Positions 10,869 to 20,103 of a stretch of 64,000 bases of DNA are shown in pieces. Origin of the DNA: JABDGR01 sp964561455. Its GTDB lineage: Bacteria > Verrucomicrobiota > Verrucomicrobiia > Opitutales > JABDGR01. The stretch is taken from positions 28,583 to 92,582 of the forward strand of contig CAZLPS010000008.1 of NCBI GenBank assembly GCA_964561455.1, in the 5' to 3' direction. Position numbers and translations under genes: made by a program. Under the pieces are notes generated by a model. It searched no databases, was not told the origin of the DNA, and saw only the letters and a list, made by a program, of their open reading frames with translations. Within the stretch, counting starts at the first letter, position 1. The number at the start of each line of letters is the position of its first letter.

Positions 10869-11688
10869 AGCGCGGAGCAGGGTACTGGGTTGGAAGAAAG
10901 CGCCGGAACGTCTCGGGTGGTGGATCAGTGACTGGATCCGCAACCAAAAACAGGGCGCATTTTTTTATTTTTTAAAGGGGTGCGGAGGAATAAGAAGCGG
11001 CCGCGAGTGGCGGCAAAAGTGGCGGTGATACTGCCGCAAGTCGCCGACGCCGAAACCGTGGCCACCGCTGCCCCAAATCCCCCATCCTCCGAGGGAGCGG
11101 GCCGCAAGGCTAACGGTACTTTGGCGAGTGTTCATTGAGGCGATTAATAAAAGTTATCAGCCGTAAGGTAGGGGTAAAATAGACGTGGCGAAAACAAACG
11201 GACGCGGCATTCCCGTAATCTAACCGGGGAACACTCGCGTTGAGGGGGGTTGGGGGTGGGGAGCTCGCAGCTTCCTCCATTATTGTAAAAAAAATGTATG
11301 ACGCAACCAATTTTTTGCTTTTTTTTCAGAGTTTTTTCGGAGGAGAAGAAGCCTGCCGGAACCCCGGGGTGAAAATCTCCCGGACGGCGTTTGCATAACG
11401 TCCATTACCTTAGGTTTCGAGACGGATGTTCACAATCCGTTGACGCACCAAGTCCTTGGCAGGGAGCAAAGAGGGCGAGTTATTCACAATTCTTCCCCAA
11501 GATTCACCCTCGGTTCGGCCCGGGTCCATCCTGGGTTGGATTCCTCACGAAACCCCCGCCGCCCAACCAGGCCTCCGGAAAGGCTGTGCACATCTGACCA
11601 CCTGCCGATCCCATCCGTCGGAGCCCCTTCCTGCCGGTGACTTAATGATTTTTGTTATTATTCAATGTTATCATAAATATACCGGCTA
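10869..11688. other. Long intergenic region upstream of the giant gene
   Basis: This 820-base gap lies between the start of the giant repeat gene and the end of the radical SAM gene, both on the minus strand. It contains homopolymer-rich patches (T runs near 10960-10975 and 11310-11336) and an AT-rich patch at 11642-11695. Short open frames on both strands (for example minus 10925-11107 and 11110-11310) resemble nothing I recognise and have no convincing start signals. The promoter of the giant gene presumably lies near its left end, but no box is clear enough to call. Confidence 0.5.
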
Positions 11689-12858
11689 TTATTCAAGGCC
11701 GGGGCGGATTCCGCCCACCGCCCGCGCGCCCGCCTGGTCCAACCCGGGCAGTCCGGGTTGGACGGGTCCGGGTCGGCGAAATTCCCCCGCATTCAGCTCC
11801 ATCGTTTTGGGCGCCAAACCGGCTTTCCGGCAGGCCAGGGCGAACAGGCTGGCAAAGGTCTCCGTCCAAATGCCCTCGCCGGTCATCCGGGTGCCAAAGC
11901 GGGGGTCGTTTAACCGGCCTTCGCCACCCCGCAAGTCCCCGAGGCGTTGCTCGATGCGTGCTTTCTTTCCCGGAAACTCGCGGTCGAGCCAGGCGGTAAA
12001 CAATTCCTTCACCGCGAAGGGCAAACGGAGCAATTGCGGATGGGCGAACACCGCCCCAGCCTTTGCGGCCGCCTCCACAATGCTGACCATCTCCGTATCG
12101 TTGAGCCCCGGAATGATCGGCGCCACATTCACCCCCACCGGCACTCCCGCTTCAGCCAGGCGCGACACCGCCTCCAACCGTGCCCGGGGCGAAACCGTCC
12201 GCGGCTCCATGCGGCGCGCGAGGTCGGGATCGAGCGTGGTGATGGATACGAGCACGGCCACGCCGCGCCAGCGGGCCATTTCTCCGAGCAAACCCAAATC
12301 CCGCGTCACGAGCGCATTTTTCGTGACAATCGTCACCGGGTTGCGGAACCGCGCCAGCACTTCCAGGCATCCGCGCGTAATGCCAAACCGCCGCTCGGCG
12401 GGCTGGTAGCAATCCGTCACCCCGCTCATATTGACCCAGGTGGGGTCCCACCGCGGATGCTGTAACACCGCCTCCAGCAATTCCGGGGCGCGGTGTTTGA
12501 CCATGATCTTCGTCTCAAAATCGAGGCCCGCACTGAAGCCGAGGTATTCATGGGTGGGCCGCGCATAACAATAGATGCATCCGTGCTCGCAGCCGCGATA
12601 GGGATTGATGCTTTTGCGAAAAGGAATGTCCGGGCTTTCATTATGACTAATGATGGATTGCGCGTTATCGGGGATGAAAACGGTGTCGGCGCGGCGCGGC
12701 GCCATCAAGTCCGCACCACTCAATTGCTCCCAGTCCGGTACCGCCACCGTTTGCTCAAACCGGTTGCGGGGGTTCTCCTGCACGCCGCGACCCCGGGCCA
12801 GCGCGGCCGGTGGCAACGCGCTGGGCCCGTCGCCGGGGTTGGTCGAATTGGGCTGCAT
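11689..12858 (-). CDS. PA0069/Rv2578c-type radical SAM protein
   Basis: The product is about 389 residues and carries the radical SAM cluster motif CEHGCIYC (Cys90, Cys94, Cys97 from the chosen start), which binds a [4Fe-4S] cluster and S-adenosylmethionine. The surrounding block (INPYRGCEHGCIYCYARP, then THEYLGFSAGLDFETKI) is typical of the PA0069 radical SAM family, whose substrate is unknown. An N-terminal RGRGVQENPRNRFE segment is also characteristic of that family. The frame opens further upstream, to 12951; ATGs at 12867 and 12858 are both possible and neither has a Shine-Dalgarno sequence. It stands alone, with the propeller cluster starting divergently 127 bases away. Family assignment is firm; the reaction is not known. 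Confidence 0.88.
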   Translation of the reverse strand: MQPNSTNPGDGPSALPPAALARGRGVQENPRNRFEQTVAVPDWEQLSGADLMAPRRADTVFIPDNAQSIISHNESPDIPFRKSINPYRGCEHGCIYCYARPTHEYLGFSAGLDFETKIMVKHRAPELLEAVLQHPRWDPTWVNMSGVTDCYQPAERRFGITRGCLEVLARFRNPVTIVTKNALVTRDLGLLGEMARWRGVAVLVSITTLDPDLARRMEPRTVSPRARLEAVSRLAEAGVPVGVNVAPIIPGLNDTEMVSIVEAAAKAGAVFAHPQLLRLPFAVKELFTAWLDREFPGKKARIEQRLGDLRGGEGRLNDPRFGTRMTGEGIWTETFASLFALACRKAGLAPKTMELNAGEFRRPGPVQPGLPGLDQAGARAVGGIRPGLE

Positions 12859-12985
12859 GGTGAACATAATAGCACAAAAATCCGCGGGCGCAAATGTTTT
12901 GGCATGGCGCGCAGGAGCGAAGTAATTTTGCAGTTGGATGGCAGGCAACAAAGACTAGGATGCTTCCTTAATCCCCTGGGCTGAT

Positions 12986-14290
12986 ATGTCATTCACGGTC
13001 ATTTTCCCTTCCCCCCGTCTGGCGATTTTGCTTCCACTGCTGGCCGTGGCCACTTTGGCCGCCGCCGACATTTCCGCGCCCCCCGCCGCCACGCCGCCCG
13101 TGTCCGCCAACTTTACCACGGCCTCGCTGCAACTGCGGGTGACGCCAAAAGTCCCCACCCCTTTCGTTCCGAACGCCGCCAACGCCACCGCTTCTACTTC
13201 GGCCGGTCTGCTGGATCAATGGACCATCGCCAGTTCCGGCGAAACCTCTTATTATTGGCAGTTGGCCTGGTTGGGGGATTCCTTTGTAGGCGTCGGCAGT
13301 GACGGCGCGGTGGTCACCTCGCCCGATGGGTTGCACTGGACGAAGCACCCCACCAATAGCAAGGAACAATTGGACGGCGTGGCCACCAACGGCAAAATCC
13401 AGGTGGTCGTGGGCACCAACGGCACCATTCTCACCTCACCGGATTTTGAAAAATGGACGAAGCTGCCGGCGCTCGTCAGCGAACGCTTGTTTGCCGTGGT
13501 CTGGCAAGGCTCCCAGTTTCTGGCGTTCGGCGCGGACGGCGCCATCGCCTCGTCGCCGGACGGCCTTACCTGGACCACCGGGCCCCGCACCACCACGGTA
13601 ACCTTTCATCACGGCCTCTGGACCCGCGGCCAATTCGTCATGTCCGCCTTCGATGGCCTGCTGACCTCACCTGACGGGCTGGTTTGGCGCCTAACCCAGC
13701 GCACGAACCAGCGCATGATGGCCGTGGCCGCCAATGTCAGCCAATTTGTCGCCGTGGGCGAACAGCCCTACGGCATTCTAACTTCACCGACTGGAGCATC
13801 TTGGGCCCCAGCCAACCTGTCCGTTCACGAAAATATCTCGGGCGTTATTTGGACGGGTGCCCAATTCATCGCCGTCGGCTCAAACGACACCCTCCTCAGT
13901 TCGCCCGATGGCGCGGTCTGGACCGCGCGTCGGACCGGCACCGGCTTGGATCTGAACGACCTCGCCCAACATGGCGATGTCGTCGTGGTCGGCACCCGCA
14001 CTGGCGAAATTCTCATTAACAAACACGTCGAAAAGACCGCTGCGCCGGAAATTTCCCTCGCTCCGGGCGCGCCGGGCTCCGTCCCGCAAATTTTACTCAC
14101 CTGCGCAACCGCCGGGGCGAAGATCTATTACACGGATGACGGCAGAAATCCGACCACCAGCGCAAAGCTTTACACGGGGCCTTTCACCGTCGCGCACGCT
14201 TGTACCATCGCGACCCGCGCCTTCAAAGATCAGGCCATTCCCAGCGACCTGGCCGCAGCCTTGTTCACTCCCGGCCCTACCGCCCCATGA
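12986..14290 (+). CDS. Secreted beta-propeller protein with chitobiase-type C-terminal domain (paralog 1)
   Basis: A 434-residue exported protein. Residues 1-27 form a signal peptide (hydrophobic AILLPLLAVATLAA). Residues about 75-345 contain six to seven blades of about 40 residues with the pattern FVGVGSDGAVVTSPDGLHW, resembling BNR/YCF48-like propellers. Residues about 350-430 match the CHB_HEX_C_1 type domain (AKIYYTDDGRNPTTSAKLY, then GPFTV), a small beta-sandwich often attached to secreted glycan-active proteins. No catalytic motif is visible. Its stop overlaps the start of the next gene as ATGA, so translational coupling is likely. It is a paralog of the C-terminal half of that next protein. 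A glycan-binding or scaffold role is inferred only from the domain and neighbours. Confidence 0.85.
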   Translation: MSFTVIFPSPRLAILLPLLAVATLAAADISAPPAATPPVSANFTTASLQLRVTPKVPTPFVPNAANATASTSAGLLDQWTIASSGETSYYWQLAWLGDSFVGVGSDGAVVTSPDGLHWTKHPTNSKEQLDGVATNGKIQVVVGTNGTILTSPDFEKWTKLPALVSERLFAVVWQGSQFLAFGADGAIASSPDGLTWTTGPRTTTVTFHHGLWTRGQFVMSAFDGLLTSPDGLVWRLTQRTNQRMMAVAANVSQFVAVGEQPYGILTSPTGASWAPANLSVHENISGVIWTGAQFIAVGSNDTLLSSPDGAVWTARRTGTGLDLNDLAQHGDVVVVGTRTGEILINKHVEKTAAPEISLAPGAPGSVPQILLTCATAGAKIYYTDDGRNPTTSAKLYTGPFTVAHACTIATRAFKDQAIPSDLAAALFTPGPTAP

Positions 14291-16524
14291 AAATGTATTT
14301 TGCCTGCCGCTCCCCATTGCTGCCTTTGGCTGGATTGATTCTTGCCCTGCGGCCGGCGCCACTCCTCTGCGGGGCCGATGTTTCCCCGCCGACAGGGACG
14401 GCTGCCGCTCCGGCCGCACTTCCCACTCATTGGTCCGTCGTCAATTCCGGCGATGCGACGACTTTGTCCCAGGTGATTTGGACCGGCGCGCAATTTGTGG
14501 CCGCGGGCGGCGACACGGTGATGACTTCGCCGGACGGGTTGAAGTGGACGGCGAAGCACCTCGGGCCGCCCTCCTCCTTATTCGCCATTGCCGCGAACAA
14601 CGGCGCCTGCGTCGCGCTCAGCCTGGATGGCGCAATTCTCACTTCTCAAGATTTGGTCAATTGGGCGGGCCGCCAGCCTCCCGACCTGGCCGCTCGGGCA
14701 AGTCCGGCAGGCGGAGCCCCACCGACGGCCGAACGCCTCGTGGACATTGCTTATACAGGCACGAGCTTCGAAATTGTCGGTGAGCATGGCAGCATTTTGC
14801 GCTCGACCAATGGGGAGACCTGGGGGGCCTTTAGATTTACGTTTTCCCCCAGCGGGATTCCCGCCCAAGCGAATAGTGGCAACTCCACCTTCCACCGCAC
14901 CGCCTGGACCTCGGGCAACCTGATGGTTGCCGCCGCCGCTGACGGCCTCTGGTACAGACTCAAGGAACCGGTGAGCGGTTATGTACATTGGGATAAGGCC
15001 CCCTACTCCACCGCGAACATGCATGACGTGGCGTGGAACGGTTCGGTATTTGTGGCCGTCGGCAATCAACCCACCAATCTCTATAGCTCGGACGACGCCC
15101 TGAATTGGACCAGGCGCAATTCGGGCGTGAGCGCCGACCTCCTCGGTGTCACCCAGGCCGGGGGTCAATTTGTGGCGGTCGGTGCGAACGGGACCATTAT
15201 CACTTCGCCCGACGGCGCAAACTGGAGCCCCGGCGACGCCAATTCCAAAAGCAATTTGACCAGCGTTGCAGCCAATGGGAAAATTTTTGTGGCGGTTTCC
15301 GACAGTGGCGCGGTGCTGGTTTCACCGCCCCTGGCCGGCGCCAACTTCACTTCGGCGGCATTGACCCCATTGCACACGCCGAACGTCTATCCGCCGCCCG
15401 CCGCCTCCCCGGGTACGCCGGCAGCGGGGCCGCCGGGGGCGCTGGACCGGTGGACGGTGGCAAGTTCGGGTGAAGCAACGCAGTATTGGCAGATCGCCTG
15501 GCAGGAAAACGCCTTTGTCTGCGTCGGCAATGATGGCACCTTGCTGAGTTCGCCCGACGGCGCGGTGTGGAAAAAAGCCCGCACCAACACCACCGCCCAA
15601 TTTCAAGGCACCACCGGCAACGGCAAAATCAATGTCGCCGTGGGGTTGTTCGGAACCGTGGTCACTTCACCGGATTTGGAGACTTGGACGACCCAGCCGG
15701 CCCCGACGACGGAGCGGCTGTTTGCGGTGCTGTGGCAGGGCGCGCAATTTGTGGCCCTGGGCAACAACGGCACCGTCATCCTCTCGCCCGACGGCCTCGC
15801 CTGGCGCAGCGCGCCCCAACAATCCAGTACCATTTTTTATCATCATGGCGTCTGGGCCGGCCGCCAGTTTATTGTCGCCAGCGGCAACGGGCTCTCCACC
15901 TCTGCCGATGGTCTGGCCTGGAGGACCGCGCCAGGTGTCAGCTCCAAAATGTATGATGTCGCCGCCAATAGCAGCCTGGCGGTCGCGGTGGGGGAATCAC
16001 CGAATAACCTCGTCACCTCGCCCGACGGCATCCGTTGGACGCGGCAGAGCCCGCCCTCGCCGGAGATGCTTGCCGCGGTGACGTGGACGGGCACCCAATT
16101 TCTCGCCGCGGGCGCCAACGACACCCTCCTCAGTTCACCCGACGGGATAATCTGGACGGCCCACCGCACCGGGACCGGTCTCTTTCTGAATGGAATCGCC
16201 CAACATGGCGATACAACCGTCATTGCCACCCGCACCGGCGAGATTCTGGTTAACAAACTCTTGGAAAAAGTCGCCGCCCCGGAAATTTCCCTGGCCCCGG
16301 GCGTGCCGGGATCGGTGCCGCAACTCCTGCTGACGTGCCCGACGCCCGGCGCCAAAATTTATGTCACCGACGATGGCCGCGAGCCAACTGTCAACACCAC
16401 GCTTTATACCGGGCCATTCACCGTCCCGCATCCCGGCGTAGTCAAGGCGCGCGCTTTCAAGGACAATGCCATTCCCAGCGACCTGGCCTCCGCCCAATTC
16501 ACCCCCGGGCCAATCTCGCCTTAA
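14287..16524 (+). CDS. Secreted double beta-propeller protein with chitobiase-type C-terminal domain (paralog 2)
   Basis: The chosen ATG at 14287 overlaps the upstream stop and starts a signal peptide (MKMYFACRSPLLPLAGLILA, then a cleavable LLCGADV region); the frame opens earlier but that part has no signal character. The 745-residue product has a first propeller at about residues 45-350, a short Pro/Ala linker, and a second propeller plus CHB_HEX_C_1-like domain at about 370-745. The second half closely follows paralog 1 (LDRWTVASSGEATQYWQIAW against LDQWTIASSGETSYYWQLAW). Blades repeat SPDGxxW and FVAVGxNGT motifs. It probably arose by duplication and fusion. The function is unknown; export is confident. 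It converges with the ParE-like gene with a 4-base overlap. Confidence 0.85.
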   Translation: MKMYFACRSPLLPLAGLILALRPAPLLCGADVSPPTGTAAAPAALPTHWSVVNSGDATTLSQVIWTGAQFVAAGGDTVMTSPDGLKWTAKHLGPPSSLFAIAANNGACVALSLDGAILTSQDLVNWAGRQPPDLAARASPAGGAPPTAERLVDIAYTGTSFEIVGEHGSILRSTNGETWGAFRFTFSPSGIPAQANSGNSTFHRTAWTSGNLMVAAAADGLWYRLKEPVSGYVHWDKAPYSTANMHDVAWNGSVFVAVGNQPTNLYSSDDALNWTRRNSGVSADLLGVTQAGGQFVAVGANGTIITSPDGANWSPGDANSKSNLTSVAANGKIFVAVSDSGAVLVSPPLAGANFTSAALTPLHTPNVYPPPAASPGTPAAGPPGALDRWTVASSGEATQYWQIAWQENAFVCVGNDGTLLSSPDGAVWKKARTNTTAQFQGTTGNGKINVAVGLFGTVVTSPDLETWTTQPAPTTERLFAVLWQGAQFVALGNNGTVILSPDGLAWRSAPQQSSTIFYHHGVWAGRQFIVASGNGLSTSADGLAWRTAPGVSSKMYDVAANSSLAVAVGESPNNLVTSPDGIRWTRQSPPSPEMLAAVTWTGTQFLAAGANDTLLSSPDGIIWTAHRTGTGLFLNGIAQHGDTTVIATRTGEILVNKLLEKVAAPEISLAPGVPGSVPQLLLTCPTPGAKIYVTDDGREPTVNTTLYTGPFTVPHPGVVKARAFKDNAIPSDLASAQFTPGPISP

Positions 16525-16832
16525 CGTTGCGGGAGCACAATTATCGGATCACCGCGGGCGGCATGCCAAAAACGCAAGATATAAACCACGCCAGGATCAG
16601 AACGAATCTCGTAAATGATGCGAAAGGCCTGGTGAATTGATTCCCGAACTGCGGCATCACCAATTTCCGGAACTACCCGGCCTGATTGCGGAAACTCGCC
16701 AACCGCCAGCGCCCGATCCAACAGAAGGTCGCCAAAAGCACGAGCGCGCACGGCATTATCTTTTGCAATAAACTCGACGATTTTGCGCAAATCCTCAATC
16801 GCGACCGGAGTTAGGATGACTTTGTGACCCAT
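16521..16832 (-). CDS. ParE/RelE-family toxin
   Basis: A 103-residue protein starting MGHKVILTPVAIEDLRKIVEFIA, with the ParE/RelE fold signature: an early helix pair, FPQSGRVVPE in the middle, and a C-terminal strand block (SIHQAFRIIYEI, then VYILRFWHA). ParE toxins poison DNA gyrase and RelE members cleave mRNA; the sequence alone does not decide which. The gene overlaps the 3' end of the upstream antitoxin-like gene by 22 bases, the usual antitoxin-first order for such pairs. It appears intact and full length. Confidence 0.8.
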   Translation of the reverse strand: MGHKVILTPVAIEDLRKIVEFIAKDNAVRARAFGDLLLDRALAVGEFPQSGRVVPEIGDAAVRESIHQAFRIIYEIRSDPGVVYILRFWHAARGDPIIVLPQR

Positions 16833-17002
16833 TGGCGTACGAGGTTGCGGACCGCTTCCACGGGCCTGCCCTCACCGCGCAAAGCTTGCTCACGGGCCAA
16901 CTGCACGCCTGCCAGAAATTCGATTTCCCTCGCTATTTCTGGTAGCGGGGTGTTTTCCGGCAGCCGCGTGACCAGCTCGATGACAACTTCCCGGTTGCTC
17001 AT
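16811..17002 (-). CDS. Putative antitoxin partner of the ParE-like toxin
   Basis: A 63-residue protein starting MSNREVVIELVTRLPENTPL. It has the segment LPEIAREIEFLAGVQLAREQALRGEGRPVEA, which resembles the C-terminal part of small antitoxins paired with ParE/RelE toxins. An upstream ATG at 17020 would add six residues; MSNRE is preferred because it looks like the family start. It overlaps the toxin by 22 bases. No ribbon-helix-helix is obvious, so the DNA-binding class is uncertain. The call rests mostly on size and position. Confidence 0.65.
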   Translation of the reverse strand: MSNREVVIELVTRLPENTPLPEIAREIEFLAGVQLAREQALRGEGRPVEAVRNLVRQWVTKSS

Positions 17003-17158
17003 GCGAACAGCGTGTTGCAAACTGTTGCAAAAGGCAAGAGGAGAAGCGCCCCGACCTCGCCTAACCCTGGATCGTCAGCCGCCAACGTTCTACCGCAGGC
17101 AAATCGCAGCATTGCACCCTCGCCTCGCTCTGGTACATTTGCCCCAAACCCCAACCCC

Positions 17159-18163
17159 ATGCGCCCCCTCCCCTTTTTGTCTCTTTCACTTGTTGCCCTC
17201 GCCGCCCAGGCGGCGGATGCTCCCATGCCAACTGTCGCCCCGGCGACCTCGGCCACCCCCTTCGCCCAGACTACGGTCACCACGGCGCAAATCAATGCCG
17301 CGAGCACGGTTTTCTTTGTCCTCAATGCCGATGCCTCCAAGATTTTGCCCTCGCCCCCAAAGCAACTGGAAGACCTGCAAATTCTGCGTTTATGGGCCGG
17401 GCCAGCGCCTTTGCAACAGGGCGACAACCCCGCTGCCGACACCCCAACCCTGACCGTCTACCTGCCTCCGTACGGGAAGGCGACCGGCGCCGCCATGGTC
17501 ATCTGTCCCGGTGGCGCCTACACGCACGTCTCGCCGCGCGAAGGCATTCCGGCCGGGCAATGGCTCGCCAAGAATGGCATTACCGCGTTCATTCTAAATT
17601 ACCGCGTTGGCCCCAAATACCGCTATCCGGCCGAAACCGATGACGGTCTCCGCGCCATGCGTTACGTCCGTGCCAATGCGGTGGCGTGGGGCCTGGATCC
17701 GCAACGCATCGGCATCATTGGATTTTCCGCCGGCGGCCACCTCGCCAGTTATGTCGCCACCCATTTCGATCCAGGCAAGCCGGATGACACCGACCCCATC
17801 GAGCGCGCCAGTTCTCGCCCCGATTTGCAAATCCTCCTCTATCCCGTCATGACCATGAGCGACAACGCCATCGTCGAACGTGGCTCCCGCTCCAGCCTCC
17901 TCGGGGCCAATCCGGCGCCGGAGTTGCTCGATCTGCTCAGCAATGAAAAGCAAGTAACCAAGGACACCCCGCCCGCCTTCGTCTGCCATTCCACTCAGGA
18001 CAACACCGTCCCCATCGCGAATTCCGACCGCTACACCGACGCCCTGGCGAAGAACAACGTCCCCTATGTTTTCATCCGGGAACCGATCGGTGGCCACGGC
18101 TTCGGCATCACCGACGCCTGGTCGGGCCAGGCCATGGCCTGGCTGCGCACCCAAAAATTTTGA
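17159..18163 (+). CDS. Secreted alpha/beta-hydrolase, acetylxylan-esterase-like
   Basis: From the ATG at 17159 the product is 334 residues with a signal peptide (MRPLPFLSLSLVALAAQAAD); the longer frame upstream lacks one. The catalytic triad is visible: Ser190 in GFSAGGH, Asp281 in HSTQDNTVP, and His313 in GGHGFG. An oxyanion-type CPGGAYTHVSPREG segment precedes it. This layout fits the BD-FAE/esterase-lipase group that includes acetyl-xylan and other carbohydrate esterases of Bacteroidetes and Verrucomicrobia. The stop TGA overlaps the TTG start of the tandem SGNH gene, so the two are probably co-translated. Deacetylation of a plant or algal polysaccharide in the periplasm or outside is inferred; the substrate is unknown. 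Confidence 0.85.
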   Translation: MRPLPFLSLSLVALAAQAADAPMPTVAPATSATPFAQTTVTTAQINAASTVFFVLNADASKILPSPPKQLEDLQILRLWAGPAPLQQGDNPAADTPTLTVYLPPYGKATGAAMVICPGGAYTHVSPREGIPAGQWLAKNGITAFILNYRVGPKYRYPAETDDGLRAMRYVRANAVAWGLDPQRIGIIGFSAGGHLASYVATHFDPGKPDDTDPIERASSRPDLQILLYPVMTMSDNAIVERGSRSSLLGANPAPELLDLLSNEKQVTKDTPPAFVCHSTQDNTVPIANSDRYTDALAKNNVPYVFIREPIGGHGFGITDAWSGQAMAWLRTQKF

Positions 18164-19929
18164 GTAAAGCATGGCTCCCTTTGTCTCCCGCCTTTGTGCG
18201 CAACCCAATCGCATTTTTCCTGGTCCTGTTGGCGCTGCAAGGCCGCGCCGCGTCCACGGCCGGGGCGCCGGCGGCGGACATCCGGCCGGCGGCGTTGCCA
18301 GCGCTTTATGTAGTCGGCGATTCCACGGCGGCGAAAAATAACGGCACTACCATCCAAGGTTGGGGCATGCCGTTTTTGACTTATTTTGATCCGGCGAAAA
18401 TTAACGTGGTCAATGCCGCGCTCGGCGGCCGCAGCTCACGGACATTTATCACCGAGGGACATCTGGACGCCCTGCTCGCCAAACTCCAGCCGGGCGACAT
18501 CGTCTTGATTCAGTGGGGCCACAACGACCCCTATCCGCTCAACGACGCCAACGGGCGCGGTAGCCTCTTTGGCCTCGGCGACGAAACCGAGGACATCATC
18601 CGCTCCACCACCAACCTGCCCGAGACGCTGCACACCTTCGGCTGGTATATGCGCAAATATATTGCCGACATTTCGGCCAAAGGGGCCAAACCCATCGTCC
18701 TTACGCTTACCATTCGCGACCGCTGGTATAATGGCAAGATTGAGCGCACGCCCGACCAGGTTCCCAAATCCACCGCCGCCGACGGGCGGGACAAGGAACC
18801 CACCCGCTACAGCCTCTGGTCCGCCGACATCGCCAAGGCTGCGAACGTACCACTGCTCGACGTGCATAATATGATTGCCGACCGCTACGACCGGGAGGGC
18901 ACCGACATTGTCTCCACGTATTTCAACTGCCCGTCCGACCCCACGCACCGTAATCCCAAGGGCGCCGCAGTGGATGCCGAAATCACGCTGGCCTGTCTCA
19001 AGGCGTTCGAGGGTCCCGCATTCAACGCCTATTTGAATGACCCCGGCAAAGCCGTCGCCGCCGCCGACGCCAAATATATTTTCCCGAATCTCGCCCTGAC
19101 CACCCCGGCCGCCACCCCTCCCGCTGCCACTGCTCCCGCACCCGCAGCCACTCCGCCCTCCGCGACGGGCGCACCACCGGCGCCGACGGCCGCGCCAACC
19201 CTTCACCCGGCGCTATTTTTGGTCGGCGATTCCATCATGAAGACGGGAAATGCGCCGGGCAATGTCGGCCCTTGGGGCATGGGCTACGAAATCATCCCCC
19301 TGTTCGATGCCGCAAAAATTCATGTCTATAATGAAGGCGCCGGCGGGCGCAGCAGCCGCGGCTATATCGAAGAAGGCTTGTGGGGCAAGGTCGTTGACCG
19401 CCTGCAACCCGGCGACTTCGTCATCGTCATGTTCGGCCACAATGACGCCGCCAATTCCGCCAATTATCCCAACCGCCTCACCGTCCCGGGCAGCGGCGAT
19501 GAAACGAAGGAAATCGATTCGCCCGTCTCCGGCAAAAAGGAAACCATCCACACCTACGGCTGGTACATGCAGCAATATGCCAAAGACGCCAAAACCAAAG
19601 GCGCGACGCTCATCATCTGCTCCCCTGTGCCCCGCAACACTTGGGTGGCAGGCAAAATCAAACGTGGTTTCGATGGCTACGCGGGTTGGGCGGCCGATGC
19701 CGCCAAAGCCGCCGGTGTCCAGTTCATTGACCTCAACACCATCTCGGCGGACAAATTTGATGCCCTCGGCCAACAGGCCACCGCCACCTATTTCGCCGAC
19801 AACCAGCACACCACCAAGGCCGGGGCAAAGTTAAATGCAGAGTCGGTGATTGCCGGGATCAAGTTGCTCAAAGACAATCCGCTGACCCGGTACCTGTCCG
19901 CTGCCGCCCCGGCGGCCGCGCCGAAATAA
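18160..19929 (+). CDS. Secreted tandem SGNH hydrolase, two rhamnogalacturonan-acetylesterase-like domains
   Basis: A 589-residue protein starting with TTG inside the upstream stop (TTGA). Residues 12-34 form a signal peptide. Domain 1 (about 48-290) has GDS with Ser55, Gly90, HND (Asn122) and DPTH (Asp260, His263). Domain 2 (about 350-575) has GDS with Ser358, HND (Asn428) and DNQH (Asp547, His550). A Pro/Ala/Thr linker at about 313-350 joins them. All four SGNH blocks are present in both copies, so both domains look active. The family is CE12-like rhamnogalacturonan or xylan acetylesterase. Each domain conserves GWYM and GGRSSR, showing internal duplication. It likely acts with the adjacent alpha/beta-hydrolase in removing acetyl groups. 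Confidence 0.88.
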   Translation: MSKAWLPLSPAFVRNPIAFFLVLLALQGRAASTAGAPAADIRPAALPALYVVGDSTAAKNNGTTIQGWGMPFLTYFDPAKINVVNAALGGRSSRTFITEGHLDALLAKLQPGDIVLIQWGHNDPYPLNDANGRGSLFGLGDETEDIIRSTTNLPETLHTFGWYMRKYIADISAKGAKPIVLTLTIRDRWYNGKIERTPDQVPKSTAADGRDKEPTRYSLWSADIAKAANVPLLDVHNMIADRYDREGTDIVSTYFNCPSDPTHRNPKGAAVDAEITLACLKAFEGPAFNAYLNDPGKAVAAADAKYIFPNLALTTPAATPPAATAPAPAATPPSATGAPPAPTAAPTLHPALFLVGDSIMKTGNAPGNVGPWGMGYEIIPLFDAAKIHVYNEGAGGRSSRGYIEEGLWGKVVDRLQPGDFVIVMFGHNDAANSANYPNRLTVPGSGDETKEIDSPVSGKKETIHTYGWYMQQYAKDAKTKGATLIICSPVPRNTWVAGKIKRGFDGYAGWAADAAKAAGVQFIDLNTISADKFDALGQQATATYFADNQHTTKAGAKLNAESVIAGIKLLKDNPLTRYLSAAAPAAAPK

Positions 19930-20103
19930 CTTCGGCCGGCGATTACAATCCTGCCGGGATTTTCCACCCGCTAGAAGCTTTACTTCACCATCGGAAAAAA
20001 TATTTTAAAGGAATTGCCCCGCGCGGTCATTCCATCGGCAAAGTCGAACCCTCAGCTGCAATCCTTTATCTTCCCCATTCACGATCCTTCGATCTCGCCC
20101 ATC

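Noticed and set aside
12..10931. Many long plus-strand open frames in the first 10.9 kb, up to 581 codons
   Set aside because: They are complementary shadows of the single minus-strand repeat gene. Their translations are low-complexity Pro/Val/Leu- or Arg/Gly-rich without any family.
10510..10947. Minus-strand 145-codon frame overlapping the giant gene start
   Set aside because: It is in another frame. The true frame starts at 10868 and gives a signal peptide followed by recognised repeats.
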